Below are positions 8,057 through 18,502 of a stretch of DNA of 64,000 nucleotides, one piece after another. The translations under genes were made by a program, and so were the position numbers. Source of the DNA: Armatimonadota bacterium (lineage in GTDB: Bacteria; Armatimonadota; UBA10988); contig JACRKZ010000008.1 in the NCBI GenBank assembly GCA_016235455.1, forward strand, positions 1 to 64,000, written 5' to 3'. The notes under the pieces are model-generated. The model ran no database searches and was not told where the DNA came from. It was given only the letters and a program-made list of their open reading frames with translations. Position 1 is the stretch's first letter, and each line of letters starts with the position of its first letter.

Positions 8057-9082
8057 ATGACCGAACGACAGCGCTTCGCGGCGGCGACCGCCGGCACCGC
8101 GACCGACCGACTGCCCTGTCATCCGTTGACCATGACCTTTGCCAGCCGGCTGGTCGGCCGGCCCTATCGCGACTATGTCATGGACCATCGTGTCATGGCC
8201 GCCGGCCAGATGGCCGTGGTCGAGCAGTTCGGCGTCGACTTCGTGTCGACCATCAGCGACCCCTGCCGCGAGACCCACGACCTGGGCGGCACGCCGGTCT
8301 ACTTCGATGACGAAGCCCCGGCCAACGATCCGCGCAATGTGCTGCTGCGCGACAAGGCCGCGCTCGTCGGCCTCGTTCCGCCAGACCTGCTCGGCGGCGG
8401 CCGCATGCACGACCGCATCCAAGGCGTGGCGCTGCTGCGCGAGCGGCTGGGCCGCGACTTCCCCGTGCAGGGCTGGGTCGAAGGGCCCATCGCCCTGGCG
8501 GTCGACCTGCGCGGCATGGAGCCGCTCATGCTCGACACCATGGACGACCCAGAATTCGTCAGCGATCTGTTCGGCTTCTGCGTCGACCTGGAGATCGAGT
8601 TCGCGCGGCTGCAGGTGCAGGCCGGCGCCGATCACATCGGCGTGGGTGATGCCGCCGCATCGCTGGTTGGACCGCGGCTGTATCGCGAGCTGGTGTATGC
8701 CCAGGAGAAGCGCCTGATCGACGCCATCCACGCCATGGGCGCTGGCGTGCGGCTGCATGTCTGCGGCAATGTGACCGACTTGGTCGCCGATTTCGAGACG
8801 CTCGGCTGCGAACTGGTCGACATCGACTTCCTCTGCAACTTCGCCCACGCGCGGGCCAACATGCCCACTACCGCGCTGCTGGGCAACATCGAGCCCGCCA
8901 GCTGGCTGCTGCGCGGCACGCCGGACGACGTCTACACCCAGGTCGCCGAATGCCATGCCGTCGCCGGCCGCCGGTTCGTCGTCGGCGCCGGCTGCGAAGT
9001 GCCGCGCGATACGCCGCACGACAACCTCCGCGCGCTGTGTCGCTATGCGGCGGAGCACCGCAACACCGATCATGAGGTGTAG
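8057..9082 (+). CDS. Uroporphyrinogen decarboxylase-family protein (MtaA/CmuA-like methyltransferase)
   Basis: A TIM-barrel protein of the URO-D superfamily. It carries the zinc-ligand pattern of methylcobamide:CoM methyltransferases rather than of heme URO-D: H234-V-C236 (LHVCGN) and C313 (GAGCEVPRDTP). Such proteins move methyl groups to or from corrinoid proteins or thiols; many homologues in polysaccharide degraders have no known substrate. ATG 8057 is preferred over upstream GTG because conserved sequence starts there. The next gene, a secreted glycosidase, begins 19 bp after its stop, so the two may be co-transcribed. No corrinoid protein is encoded nearby. Confidence 0.8.
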   Translation: MTERQRFAAATAGTATDRLPCHPLTMTFASRLVGRPYRDYVMDHRVMAAGQMAVVEQFGVDFVSTISDPCRETHDLGGTPVYFDDEAPANDPRNVLLRDKAALVGLVPPDLLGGGRMHDRIQGVALLRERLGRDFPVQGWVEGPIALAVDLRGMEPLMLDTMDDPEFVSDLFGFCVDLEIEFARLQVQAGADHIGVGDAAASLVGPRLYRELVYAQEKRLIDAIHAMGAGVRLHVCGNVTDLVADFETLGCELVDIDFLCNFAHARANMPTTALLGNIEPASWLLRGTPDDVYTQVAECHAVAGRRFVVGAGCEVPRDTPHDNLRALCRYAAEHRNTDHEV

Positions 9083-9101
9083 CGCCCGAAGGACACCCGC
9101 C

Positions 9102-11063
9102 ATGGTCACCTGCCTGCTGCTCTCTGCCCTGCTGGCGCCGGCCAACCTGGTCTACAACGGCGACTGCGAACTGCCCGCGCCTGTCGGGCCGCCACCCGGC
9201 TGGGCCATGTGGGGCGCCCAGCAGTTCAAGGTGCCGGCCAACTTCACCCGCGATGCCGCGGTGGCGCACAGCGGCGAGGCCAGCCTGCGCATCCATGAGC
9301 CGGCCGGCACCAAGGGCTACCTGGTCACCGATCCGGCCTACGCCATCCGCCCGGCCGAGGGCCTGGCCTATCGCGTGAGCTTCTGGGCGCGCAGCGACAA
9401 GCCCGGTGCGTCGGCCTTCTGGATCACCGGCTACCAGAGCATCGCGCCGTTCGCCGATGCGCCGTCACCCGGCTCCTGGCCCATCAACGTGGCGCCTGAG
9501 TGGCGCCGGTTCGAGTTCGTCGTGCGCGAAGGGCTCGACTTCTTCGCCGCGAGGAGCGCCTATCTGCTGCTCAGCTTCCGCGCCCAGGCTGCGGCCGGCG
9601 AGGAGCGCACGCTGTGGGTTGACGACCTGGCTGTCGTCGCCGAGGCCATGCCCAACGCCTTGCGCCTGGTCGACCCCGACACGCTGACGCTGCCGCCGCT
9701 GGACCACGGGCTGCAGCGCGGCGACCGGCTGGCCGTGACCGTTGACGCGGCGCGTCCGGTCCGGCCCACCAACCGCGGCGTCGGCGGCATCTCGTTCCAC
9801 CGGCTGGTGGGTTGGACCGGTCAGCCGTTCGACCGGTCGGGCGCCTACACGCTGGCACCCAAGCTCGAGCGCGCCATTGCCGACCTGAAGCTGCCCATGA
9901 CCCGGCTGTACGGCGTGGGCGACGAGCCGTTCGGCATCGAAGCCGCCCTCGACCGCGCCGCCGAGCTGTGCGCTCGGACCGGCGTCGCGCCGGCGCGCAC
10001 CATCCTCGAACTCGAGGATCAGGGCGCGGTGCGGCGCATCGATCCCGCAGTCTGGTCCCGGGCGGCGGCCTACAGCCGCGCCAAGGGGTATGGATTCAGG
10101 CTGTGGGAGGTCGGCAACGAGGTCTACTCGGGCCTGTGGCAGCCGGGGAAGATGGGCACCGCTTACGCCTCGCCAGAAGCCTACGCGGAGCAGGTCAAAG
10201 CCGTCCGCGACGCGGTGCGCGCCGCCCAGCCCGACGCCGAGATCGGCCTGAGCCTCAACTGGGACAACCAGGTCTGGGGCAACCGGCTGCTCAAGCTGGC
10301 CGCGGGTTCGTATGACTTCGTCTGCCCGCACTTCTACAACTTCGGCAACACCGAGCAGTGGCGCTTCGAAGACGTGGCCATCGCCGACAATCAGCGCCAG
10401 ATCGACCGTGCGCGCCGGCTGCTGGCGCTGGTCAAGCTCTACAACCCCGGCCGCGCCATCCCCATCGACGACACCGAATGGGGGCTGCACGGGTTTGACA
10501 GCAAGGGCTCGCGCGCCGACGACATCGTCCGCAACGCCAACGTCTGGGGGCTGCTGCATCGTGCGGTGCGCATGATCTACTACGCCCGGCTGGAGGGCGT
10601 TCGCGGCGCCAGCAGTTGGCAAATGCTCAACGCGGTGCAGTCGCCGGGCTTCGGCATCCTCAGCCAGCAGGCGCCCGACCAGCGGTTCGTGCTCTACTGG
10701 CTCTACTGGCACATGAACCGCGCGCTGCTCGACGAGGTAATGCCGACCCGCGGAACCGCGCCCTGGTATGGCGACAGCGGGCCACTGACGCCGGTGTTGG
10801 CCACGCGCGCGGCCGACGGCGGTCGCCTGGCGGTGGTCTGGGCCAACGCCGGTGCGACGCCGGTTGCCGCCGAACTGAACATCGACGGTGCCACCTATGC
10901 GCAGGCCGCGGGCGTCACGCTCAGCCAAAGCGACCTCGACGCGCCGCCGTTGCTGGCGCGCACTGAGGATCTGGAGCAGCCGCTGCGCGTGACGCGCGAC
11001 GGTGGGCGGTGGACTTGCACGCTGCCGGCACGGTCGGTGTCGTTCGCGCATCTCACGCGGTAG
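9102..11063 (+). CDS. Secreted clan GH-A glycosidase with N-terminal carbohydrate-binding module
   Basis: A protein of 653 residues with a short hydrophobic signal sequence (MVTCLLLSALLAPAN). Residues ~18-185 look like a CBM-type jelly roll (NLVYNGDCELP...PPGW... TFRAQ... WVDDLAVV). A TIM barrel follows, with the acid/base E340 in LWEVGNEVY and a probable nucleophile E459 in DDTEWG; a beta-sandwich ends the protein. The pattern fits GH51/GH39-like enzymes such as alpha-L-arabinofuranosidases, but the family cannot be fixed by eye. The start was chosen for the signal peptide and the GAAGGA ribosome site. Probably exported to degrade plant-type glycans. Confidence 0.75.
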   Translation: MVTCLLLSALLAPANLVYNGDCELPAPVGPPPGWAMWGAQQFKVPANFTRDAAVAHSGEASLRIHEPAGTKGYLVTDPAYAIRPAEGLAYRVSFWARSDKPGASAFWITGYQSIAPFADAPSPGSWPINVAPEWRRFEFVVREGLDFFAARSAYLLLSFRAQAAAGEERTLWVDDLAVVAEAMPNALRLVDPDTLTLPPLDHGLQRGDRLAVTVDAARPVRPTNRGVGGISFHRLVGWTGQPFDRSGAYTLAPKLERAIADLKLPMTRLYGVGDEPFGIEAALDRAAELCARTGVAPARTILELEDQGAVRRIDPAVWSRAAAYSRAKGYGFRLWEVGNEVYSGLWQPGKMGTAYASPEAYAEQVKAVRDAVRAAQPDAEIGLSLNWDNQVWGNRLLKLAAGSYDFVCPHFYNFGNTEQWRFEDVAIADNQRQIDRARRLLALVKLYNPGRAIPIDDTEWGLHGFDSKGSRADDIVRNANVWGLLHRAVRMIYYARLEGVRGASSWQMLNAVQSPGFGILSQQAPDQRFVLYWLYWHMNRALLDEVMPTRGTAPWYGDSGPLTPVLATRAADGGRLAVVWANAGATPVAAELNIDGATYAQAAGVTLSQSDLDAPPLLARTEDLEQPLRVTRDGGRWTCTLPARSVSFAHLTR

Positions 11064-11084
11064 GCGCGCGATCGGCGTTTGTCA

Positions 11085-11211
11085 GTGCCGGTACGCCAAT
11101 CTCCAGATTGGCATCGGCCGGAGGCGACGCCGCAGGTCGACACTGCGGCGATCCGGTGGCAAACGGTGGTCCTGCGGACCACTGCCAATCTGGACGTTGG
11201 CGTACCGGCAC
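11085..11211. repeat. Structured 127-bp inverted-repeat element between convergent genes
   Basis: Arms of 29 bp (11085-11113 and 11183-11211) are inverted copies with only a few mismatches. The left arm itself contains the palindrome GCCAATCTCCAGATTGGC. Between the arms are two more hairpins: CGCCGCA...TGCGGCG and GTGGTCCTGCGGACCAC. The predicted fold is a cloverleaf. It lies between the 3' ends of two converging genes, so it could act as a two-way terminator or be a dispersed REP/MITE-like unit. It codes for nothing convincing. Confidence 0.7.
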
Positions 11212-11239
11212 AGGCGGCGCTGATCGCGAGAGGCCAGCG

Positions 11240-12937
11240 TTACGGCCCGGCGGGCGCGGCTTTGGCCTTGGCGGGTGCCGGCGCCGGCGCCGGCGCGGCC
11301 TTGGTGTCGGCGGCCGGGGCGATGGCCTCCGCGCCGATGGCGGGCGTGCCGCGGACGATGAGCGCCTGCTTGGCCGCCTCGGCCACCAGCGGGTCGGCGT
11401 CGGTCTTGAGCTTCTCCAGCGCGGCCGTCGCCTTGGCGGCCCCGATCTCGCCCAGCGCGATGGTGCCGTTGACGCGGGCCAGCGAAGCGTTGCCGGCGGC
11501 GGTCAGGGCGACCAGCTCGGCCACCGGCGCCGGATCCATGCGCACCAGCGACTTGCGGGCATAGCGTGCCAACAGCGCATCCTGCCCGCCCAGCAAGGTG
11601 ATCAGCGGCGCGACGGCCGGCTTGCCCAGAAGGGCCAGGCCTTCCTGCGCGGCGTAGTTGACGCGCCAGTCCTTGTCGCTGAAGGCGGCCAGCAGGGCCG
11701 GTATGGCGTCGGCCGACTTGAGCTCGCCCAGCGCCCGTGCGGCGCGCTGGCGGACGATGATGGCCGGGTCCTTGGCCAGGCGCCCCGCGATGGCGGGAAT
11801 GGTCGACGGGTTGCCGATGCGCCCGAGGGCGAACACCGCGGAGCCGCGCGTGCCCTCATCGGCGGCGTTGCAGGCGGACTGGATGGCGGCCAGCGAGGCA
11901 GCGTCGGCGGGCGCCAGGCGGCCCAGCGCCGAGGCGGCCTGCTCGCGCACCTTGTCCACGGAGTCGTTGAGCGCGACGATGAGCGTCGGCACCGCGGCCT
12001 GGTCGCTGATCTGGCCGAGCGACACGGCAGCGGCCTCGCGGATCTCGCGGTCCTTGTCGGCCATCTTGGCCACCAGCGGCACGGTCGCCACCTTGTCGTG
12101 GACCTTGCCCACGGCGTAGGTGGCGGCCAGACGCACGAGCCGGTTGTCATCGTCGATGTTCTTGAGCAGCGGCTTGGCGGCAGCCTTGTCACCGATCTCA
12201 CCCAGCGCCTCGCAGGCGTGCTGGCGAGTGAAAGCGTCCTTGTTGCCCAGCGCCGTGATGAGCGGCTTGACCGCGGCCTCCTGCATGGCCACCAGGGCGT
12301 CGCGGCAGGCCAGACGGACTTCCTCTTCCTTGGCGGCGAGCGCGCCCACCAGGCCGTCGATGGCGCGGGGCGACTTGAGCTTGCCTATGGCGCCGGCACA
12401 GCCGATCTTCTGGCTCGGGCTGCCGCCGCTGATGGCGTCGATCATCTCCGGCACGGCCACTTCGCCGATGGCCTGGAGCGCCAGGCTGGCGTTGGAGCGG
12501 ACGTCCTTGTCCGGGCTGGTCAGCGCCACGTCGATCAGCGGGCGCACCGCGGGCTTGCCCATGCGGCGCAGCGCATCGGCGGCGGTGGCCCGCACCGGCA
12601 GTTCGAGGTCGGAGAGGAACTCGACCATGGCCCCAGCGGCGGCTTCGGCCATGGGGATATGGTGGTCCTCGACCGCGACGATGGTGCGGTCTGCGGCGAA
12701 CACCTGGGCGGTGCGGATGGCCTGCTTCTTGGCCTGGTCGGGCCGGTCCTTGAAGATGCGCGCCAAGCGCTTCTTGACGATCAGTCCGCGCGCGGCGTCA
12801 AGTGATCGTGGCGTGGCCACCTCATGGGCGATGGTGCGCGCCAGCTTGGTGTAGTGCGCCGAGCGCCCCACCATCAAGCCGATGAGCACAATGACAATCA
12901 GGATAGTGACCCGCGTGGACGTGGACCAGTTCTTCAT
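11240..12937 (-). CDS. Membrane-anchored HEAT-repeat protein
   Basis: A protein of 565 residues. One transmembrane helix near the N-terminus (VTILIVIVLIGLMVG) is followed by about a dozen HEAT/PBS-lyase-type repeats of ~31 residues (patterns such as ALGRIGNPSTIPAI and ALGELKSADAIPAL). An Ala/Pro/Lys-rich tail (APAPAPAPAKAKAAPAG) ends it. HEAT arrays are protein-binding scaffolds; no catalytic motif is present. ATG 12937 (MKNWSTS) is chosen over the longer upstream frame, which is basic, low in complexity and lacks a ribosome site. Partner unknown. Confidence 0.8.
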   Translation of the reverse strand: MKNWSTSTRVTILIVIVLIGLMVGRSAHYTKLARTIAHEVATPRSLDAARGLIVKKRLARIFKDRPDQAKKQAIRTAQVFAADRTIVAVEDHHIPMAEAAAGAMVEFLSDLELPVRATAADALRRMGKPAVRPLIDVALTSPDKDVRSNASLALQAIGEVAVPEMIDAISGGSPSQKIGCAGAIGKLKSPRAIDGLVGALAAKEEEVRLACRDALVAMQEAAVKPLITALGNKDAFTRQHACEALGEIGDKAAAKPLLKNIDDDNRLVRLAATYAVGKVHDKVATVPLVAKMADKDREIREAAAVSLGQISDQAAVPTLIVALNDSVDKVREQAASALGRLAPADAASLAAIQSACNAADEGTRGSAVFALGRIGNPSTIPAIAGRLAKDPAIIVRQRAARALGELKSADAIPALLAAFSDKDWRVNYAAQEGLALLGKPAVAPLITLLGGQDALLARYARKSLVRMDPAPVAELVALTAAGNASLARVNGTIALGEIGAAKATAALEKLKTDADPLVAEAAKQALIVRGTPAIGAEAIAPAADTKAAPAPAPAPAKAKAAPAGP

Positions 12938-13049
12938 CCAGGCACCTCGGAAGCGGCCCGCGCGCAGGCCGACGCCACACGCTAGGCGCGGCCATTCTAG
13001 CCGAGCGCGGAAGGCGATGTCAAGCCGAGTCGCCAGCCGGCCCGCTCCG

Positions 13050-14153
13050 CTAGGGAGCAGCCAGCCGGAAGGGCGCCATGGTCGGCGACCAGGCGCCGCC
13101 CGACAGGCGCGTCTGGCACCAGTACACACCGGCCGCCGGCGCCGGCGTGCCCGGCGGCAGAGCCAACGCGCGGCCGCCTCGGCTGGTGGCGGTGAGCACG
13201 GGCCGCTCGCCCGCGGCGTCCGCGGTCAGCCGCAGCTCCCACGGCCCGCCGGGGTCGGCCGTGAGCGTGACCTGCAGCGGCCACCGCGCGGTGATCGGCC
13301 CGATGGGCGCATTGGCCACGACCAGGTCGTCGAACCAGCGCCGCTGGAGCCGGGGCGAGCCGTCATTCCAGTAGTTCTCGAAGAACACGGCGTTGAGCGC
13401 GTACTCGCGCCAGGTGCCATGGAAATCCAGACCCTCACGCCGAGCCTGGGGCTTGCCGTCGAGCCACAGCTCGAACAGCCCGTCGCGCCCGCCGGGCGTG
13501 TTGAGCCGCACATGGGCCTCGACGCACCACCAGCGCCCAGACTCGGCGGTGGCGAAGAAGGGCGTCGCGCCTTGGCCGACGCCCAGCCAGCGCAGGTTCG
13601 CGAAGTCGTTGTAGCGCGTGCTGCGCTTGGTCGAGTCCGTGATGCCGCTGGCCGGATCGAGGCACAGGCAGTCGCCACGGCCGCCCCACACATGCGCCAT
13701 CAGGCCCTGGCTCCAGTCGCGGCCGGCCATGCACAGCGCGCGCGACAGCTTGGCCGGATTGCCGCGCCAGCCGGGCTCATGGCGCACATACTGCCGCCAC
13801 CAGATCTCGTTGAAGGCCTCATCGTGTCGCGGGCCGCGTCCCCATGGGTTGAGCCCGAAGACGACCTTCACGCCGCCGGCCTCGACCTGGCCCGGCTGCC
13901 AGGTGATGCGCAGTGACGACTTGCCGGTCAGCGCCGAGTCGGTGGCCGGCACACAACCGCCGTTGTTGTCGCTGTACTCGAAGCAGCGCGCGCGCAGATC
14001 GGGCTGCTCGAAGCTCTCGTACCAGATGGTGGCCGGGTCGGTGGCCGCCGGTTGCGAGTCGGCCGCCAGCACCGACTCGACGCGCGGCGCCTCCTGGGCC
14101 CGGCCCAGCGTGCACAGGCACAGCAGTATCAGCAGGGGTCGGATGGCGTCCAT
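13050..14153 (-). CDS. Secreted jelly-roll (LamG/polysaccharide-lyase-like) protein
   Basis: A protein of 367 residues starting with a clear signal peptide (MDAIRPLLILLCLCTLGRAQ). The body is beta-rich with WYESFEQPD, SSLRITWQPGQ, EIWWRQYVRHEPGW, LFELWLDGK and RRWFDDLVVANAPIG, features of concanavalin A-like domains of the kind found in alginate/heparin-lyase-type and other carbohydrate-binding proteins. No catalytic residues can be assigned. A C-terminal ~70-residue beta domain may be Ig-like. Transcribed away from nadA, so the 143-bp gap holds both promoters. Confidence 0.65.
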   Translation of the reverse strand: MDAIRPLLILLCLCTLGRAQEAPRVESVLAADSQPAATDPATIWYESFEQPDLRARCFEYSDNNGGCVPATDSALTGKSSLRITWQPGQVEAGGVKVVFGLNPWGRGPRHDEAFNEIWWRQYVRHEPGWRGNPAKLSRALCMAGRDWSQGLMAHVWGGRGDCLCLDPASGITDSTKRSTRYNDFANLRWLGVGQGATPFFATAESGRWWCVEAHVRLNTPGGRDGLFELWLDGKPQARREGLDFHGTWREYALNAVFFENYWNDGSPRLQRRWFDDLVVANAPIGPITARWPLQVTLTADPGGPWELRLTADAAGERPVLTATSRGGRALALPPGTPAPAAGVYWCQTRLSGGAWSPTMAPFRLAAP

Positions 14154-14227
14154 GGGGTCTCCACAGCGGTATTGTGGCCGCGCCCGACGTGGGCCGCAAG
14201 CGCCCCTGCGATTTGCGGAGTGAGTGC

Positions 14228-14233
14228 TATGAT
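14228..14233 (+). promoter_or_regulatory. Candidate -10 box for nadA
   Basis: TATGAT matches five of six consensus bases and lies 63 nt upstream of ATG 14297; the -35 is weak. A small hairpin (GGGTTCTACCC) lies in the leader before the AGAGGAG ribosome site. Confidence 0.35.
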
Positions 14234-14296
14234 GCCGTGAAAGGAATATGAGCACGGTGGGTTCTACCCAGCAGAGGCCCGTAGAGGAGCTGCTCG

Positions 14297-15469
14297 ATGT
14301 TGTTCCAACCACCCGTCCCGGAGGCGTATCTGCGGTTGCCGGCCGCCGAGCTGCATGAGCGCATCGCGGCCGCCAAGGCCGAACTCGGCGCTCGCCTGAC
14401 GATTCTGGGTCACCACTACCAGCGCGACGACGTCATCCGCTACGCCGACTTCACCGGGGACTCGCTCAAGCTGGCTCAGCTTTCCATGTCGCGGCCCGAG
14501 GCCGACTTCATTGTCTTCTGCGGCGTGCACTTCATGGCCGAAGGCGCCGACATCCTGGCCCGGCCCGGCCAGCAGGTGCTGCTGCCCGACCTGGGCGCCG
14601 GCTGCTCCATGGCGGATATGGCCGGCATCGAGGACGTCGAAGAGTGCTGGGACGCGCTACGCTCGCTGTGCCCGAGCAGCACGCTCGTGCCCATGACCTA
14701 TGTCAACAGCGCCGCCTCGCTCAAGGCACTCGTGGGGCACAACGACGGTTGTTGCTGCACCTCGGGCAACGCCGACAGCGTCATCGGCTGGGCGCTGAAC
14801 CGCGCGGCCGGCGACCACGACGGCTGCCGCGACAAGCTCGTCTTCTTCCCCGACCAGCACCTGGGCCGCAACACCTGCTACAAGCTGGGCGTGCCGCTCG
14901 ACCAGATGGTCATCTGGGATCCGACGCAGGAACTCGGCGGCAACAGCCCTGAAGCGTTGCGCCGGGCACGCGTCGTGCTGTGGAAGGGCCATTGCAGCGT
15001 GCACACGCGCATGACCACGGAGCATGTCCGGCAGGTGCGCGCGGAGTATCCAGGCGTCAAGGTCATCGTCCACCCCGAGTGTCCGTTCGACACGGTGCAG
15101 GCGGCGGACCTGGCCGGCTCCACCGAGTTCATCATCAAGCACATCAAGGAAGCCGAGCCCGGCACGATCTGGGCCGTGGGCACAGAGATCCACCTGGTTC
15201 AGCGCCTGGCCCGCCAGCATCCCGAGCAGACCATCGTCAGCCTGGACGACTGCCGCTGCCAATGCGCCACGATGTTCCGCATCAGCCCGCAACACCTGGC
15301 CTGGATGCTCGAGGAACTCGTCGCCGGCCGCGTGCACAACCGCATCACCGTGGACCAGGAGACGGCCCACTGGGCGCGCAAGTCGCTGGACCGCATGTTG
15401 GAGCTGTCGCCCATGCCCACGGCCGCGCCGGCGCCGCGCCGGCAGCAGGAGCTGGTGCCGGGGGCGTGA
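14297..15469 (+). CDS. nadA: Quinolinate synthase
   Basis: Condenses iminoaspartate with dihydroxyacetone phosphate to quinolinate in de novo NAD synthesis, using a [4Fe-4S] cluster. The three family cysteines are visible: C103 (GAGCSMAD), C154 in GCCCTSGNA, and one in the DDCRCQC cluster near residue 300. ILGHHYQRDDV, TYVNSAASLKA, DQHLGRNT and HPECPFD are also diagnostic. Length (390) is normal for the longer NadA form. A good AGAGGAG site precedes ATG 14297. nadB and nadC are not adjacent. Confidence 0.97.
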   Translation: MLFQPPVPEAYLRLPAAELHERIAAAKAELGARLTILGHHYQRDDVIRYADFTGDSLKLAQLSMSRPEADFIVFCGVHFMAEGADILARPGQQVLLPDLGAGCSMADMAGIEDVEECWDALRSLCPSSTLVPMTYVNSAASLKALVGHNDGCCCTSGNADSVIGWALNRAAGDHDGCRDKLVFFPDQHLGRNTCYKLGVPLDQMVIWDPTQELGGNSPEALRRARVVLWKGHCSVHTRMTTEHVRQVRAEYPGVKVIVHPECPFDTVQAADLAGSTEFIIKHIKEAEPGTIWAVGTEIHLVQRLARQHPEQTIVSLDDCRCQCATMFRISPQHLAWMLEELVAGRVHNRITVDQETAHWARKSLDRMLELSPMPTAAPAPRRQQELVPGA

Positions 15470-15521
15470 TGGGCGACTGTCCGAGTGGCGGGCGTGTCCC
15501 TCGTGGCGGCGCCTTGGCCGG

Positions 15522-15944
15522 CTATCGGCCCAAGGCTGCGTTGACGGCATCCAGGAGCTCGCGCCGCGTGAATGGCTTCTCCAGCAGGGCCACGTTGCGG
15601 TCGGCCGTGTCGAGGCTGTGGACGATGTCGGCTGCGTAGCCGGACATCAGAACACATGCGGCGCACGGAGCCGTCTCTCGCAAGGCCTCAGCGAGCACGA
15701 AGCCGTTGATGTCCGGCATCATCACGTCGGAGATCAGCAGATTAATGGCGCCCCGGTGCCGGCTCGCCAGGGCTAGCGCGTCGCGGGGCGATGTCGTCGC
15801 CAGCACGTTGTGCCCGGCCCGCCTCAGGAACAGCGCCACCATCATCACAATCGGCTCCTCATCATCGACCAGCAGGATGGTTGCCGCGCACGGCGGCTCC
15901 AACTCCTGGCCCGGATCCTCCTCGATGGTGATGTGTTCCGGCAT
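15522..15944 (-). CDS. Single-domain response regulator (receiver only)
   Basis: A 140-residue CheY-like protein: acidic pocket in LLVDDEE, phospho-acceptor D73 in LISDVMMPD, and the switch Lys in LLEKPF. No output domain is attached. The N-terminal ~20 residues form an acidic extension. No kinase gene is adjacent; the hybrid kinase at 61998 is one possible partner. It converges on nadA with a 52-bp gap. Confidence 0.9.
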   Translation of the reverse strand: MPEHITIEEDPGQELEPPCAATILLVDDEEPIVMMVALFLRRAGHNVLATTSPRDALALASRHRGAINLLISDVMMPDINGFVLAEALRETAPCAACVLMSGYAADIVHSLDTADRNVALLEKPFTRRELLDAVNAALGR

Positions 15945-16088
15945 GGCGTCTGTCCGGCCACCTCGGCACCTGGTCCTCTCGGCCCGGCCCGAGGTCGCGA
16001 TGTACGGTATGTACCTCCCAGATCCAAAGATCCCCCTAAGGCCAGGCTCCCCTCCGGCGCGCGCGTAGGCGCCTGGCCCCCCAACGAC

Positions 16089-16120
16089 CGCGGCCCCCGC
16101 CGTGGCGAGGGGCGCGGCCG
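16089..16120 (-). terminator. GC-rich hairpin after the lipoprotein gene
   Basis: GC-rich complementary arms with one bulge surround a short loop just downstream of the lipoprotein stop on the minus strand. No U-tract is present, so only a weak terminator call is possible. The rest of the 198-bp gap shows nothing clear. Confidence 0.3.
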
Positions 16121-16142
16121 GACCGGCGTGAACCAGCGCGCC

Positions 16143-17495
16143 TCAGAACAGGTAGTCCGTGTTCGCGATGTAGGGCGCGAGCAGGCTCGGGTCAGCGACC
16201 ACCGCCGAGTAGAGGAACGGCGTGCTGCAGGTGGTGAAGTCGAAGGCCGTGCCATCGGCATACCGGCCCGACAGGATCGACTTGCGCAGCGCGGTCAGCG
16301 CGGTCCGTTGGCTGGTCGTCAGCGACCGGCCGACCTGGGCGAAGACCGTGGCGTAGGTGCCGTTGTTGGCGCCGTCCAGGTCGCCGTAGGTGCCCGAAAG
16401 CGCCAGCACCTGCGCCTTGACGCTCGCCGCCGAGCTGGGCGAGGTGATCAGACCGCGCAGCAGCCCGGCGATCTGCCTGCGCGTGGCCACGATGTTGGTC
16501 AGGTTGGTGCGCTGCGTGTCCACCAGACCCGACACCAGCGCGGCCTGCGCCGCGGTCACGTAGCCCTTGCTGCTGTCGCACAGCGCCGCGCCCGCGGTGG
16601 CGGTCAGTTGCTCGTTGATGCTGTAGCCCTCATGACCGACCGCCGGCGCGTCCTTCAGGTAGAACGAGCCGAAGTAGGTGCCGTGGCGCTCGGGGCAGAA
16701 GTAGACGTCAGCGTCGAGCGAGCCCGCGTACCAGCTGAACAGATCGCTGGCGTAGGTCATCACCGCCACAGCTGTGCCCTGGGGCAGGCTGGCCATCTTG
16801 TCGCGCACCTTGTCGCTGGTGATGTTGGGCCAGGCGTTGAAGCCACGGCCCTTCATCGCGTCCAGATACGCGCGCTGGGCCGTGGTCAGCGAACCCAGCA
16901 CCTGGGCGTAGAGCACCGCCCGGTCGAAGCTGATCTGACCGTCGATCAGGTACAACTCGCGGGACGCGGCCCGGACGGCCGCCAGGTCGAGCCCGGTGGC
17001 GCCGGCGGGCAGGTTGCCATCGACCAGCCGCCGGAAGGCCTGCATCAGCGGGTAGCGCCGGAGGCCGTAGAGGTCGATCTGGGACTGCTGGGCCGTGGCC
17101 AGCGTCTTGAGCTGGGCGAACTGCGTCGTGTTCAGCGTGTAGATCACGTTGTTGGCCACGCGGGTCAGGAAGCTCGTGTTGTGGCCCATGTGGTCCGGGT
17201 CGTTGTCGCGCAGATACTGGAAGCCGGTGTAGTCGGCCACCTTGCCCGGCGGGAAGAACGACTGCGCGGCCAGGTTGCCCGTCAGCATGGCCAGCGCGTC
17301 GAAGGCCAGCGTGGTGCGTTGGGCGCCGTCGGAGAGAGTCTGTTCGACCGTGTACTCCGCCGGCACGCCGCTGCCCCCGGGGCTGGAGCCGTCAGCACTG
17401 GTCGTCGTGCTGCTGCTGCCACACCCAACCATCGCGCCCAAGAGGCCGGCGCCAACCGCAATCCTGCGGAGCCTGCAAGTCGTGGTGGCTGTCAT
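16143..17495 (-). CDS. Lipoprotein of unknown function
   Basis: A protein of 450 residues. The signal peptide ends in a lipobox ([12 protein letters not shown]), followed by a Ser/Thr/Gly linker. The mature part is mostly helical with repeated LTTxQRAxLxAL-type segments ([26 protein letters not shown]), and has [22 protein letters not shown] in the middle. No enzyme family is recognised. ATG 17495 (MTATTTC) has a strong GGAGAAGG site. Probably anchored in the outer or inner membrane facing the periplasm. Confidence 0.7.
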   Translation of the reverse strand: MTATTTCRLRRIAVGAGLLGAMVGCGSSSTTTSADGSSPGGSGVPAEYTVEQTLSDGAQRTTLAFDALAMLTGNLAAQSFFPPGKVADYTGFQYLRDNDPDHMGHNTSFLTRVANNVIYTLNTTQFAQLKTLATAQQSQIDLYGLRRYPLMQAFRRLVDGNLPAGATGLDLAAVRAASRELYLIDGQISFDRAVLYAQVLGSLTTAQRAYLDAMKGRGFNAWPNITSDKVRDKMASLPQGTAVAVMTYASDLFSWYAGSLDADVYFCPERHGTYFGSFYLKDAPAVGHEGYSINEQLTATAGAALCDSSKGYVTAAQAALVSGLVDTQRTNLTNIVATRRQIAGLLRGLITSPSSAASVKAQVLALSGTYGDLDGANNGTYATVFAQVGRSLTTSQRTALTALRKSILSGRYADGTAFDFTTCSTPFLYSAVVADPSLLAPYIANTDYLF

Positions 17496-17695
17496 TGTCC
17501 TTCTCCTTCGGTGGTGTCCGTGCGCCCGCTCCGCTGCACGCGGGCCCACGCCGGGCACCCTCGAACAGACAACTACCCGCCAAACCCAAGGAAATGCCGA
17601 AGGCCAGCCGGCCCGCTGGCCGCGCTGGCCGCTTAAGGAATCCCTCAGGATGCGGGGGCATAAGCCACGTCGACAGTGCCCGAAGAAGGAGATTG

Positions 17696-18403
<708 letters not shown>

Positions 18404-18444
18404 GGACCGCGCCTGATCCAGCAATGGTCCCACCAGCCGGGCAA

Positions 18445-18481
18445 GGCCGCGGGGCGACCCGTCGCGGGTCGCCCCGCGGCC
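18445..18481. terminator. Perfect 17-bp hairpin between convergent genes
   Basis: The 17-nt arms 18445-18461 and 18465-18481 are exactly complementary around a TCG loop and are followed by TTT on the plus strand and preceded by AA. It sits between the pseudopilin gene and prfB, so it probably terminates both. Confidence 0.8.
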
Positions 18482-18502
18482 TTTGGGTCTCGCCACACCG
18501 CG

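Noticed and set aside
11009-12805. A 598-codon plus-strand frame antisense to the HEAT-repeat gene
   Set aside because: Its regularity only mirrors the HEAT repeats on the other strand; no start signal and no recognisable domain.
16029-16142. A strong intrinsic terminator for the lipoprotein gene
   Set aside because: Only a bulged GC hairpin without a U-tract is present, so it is listed at low confidence only.
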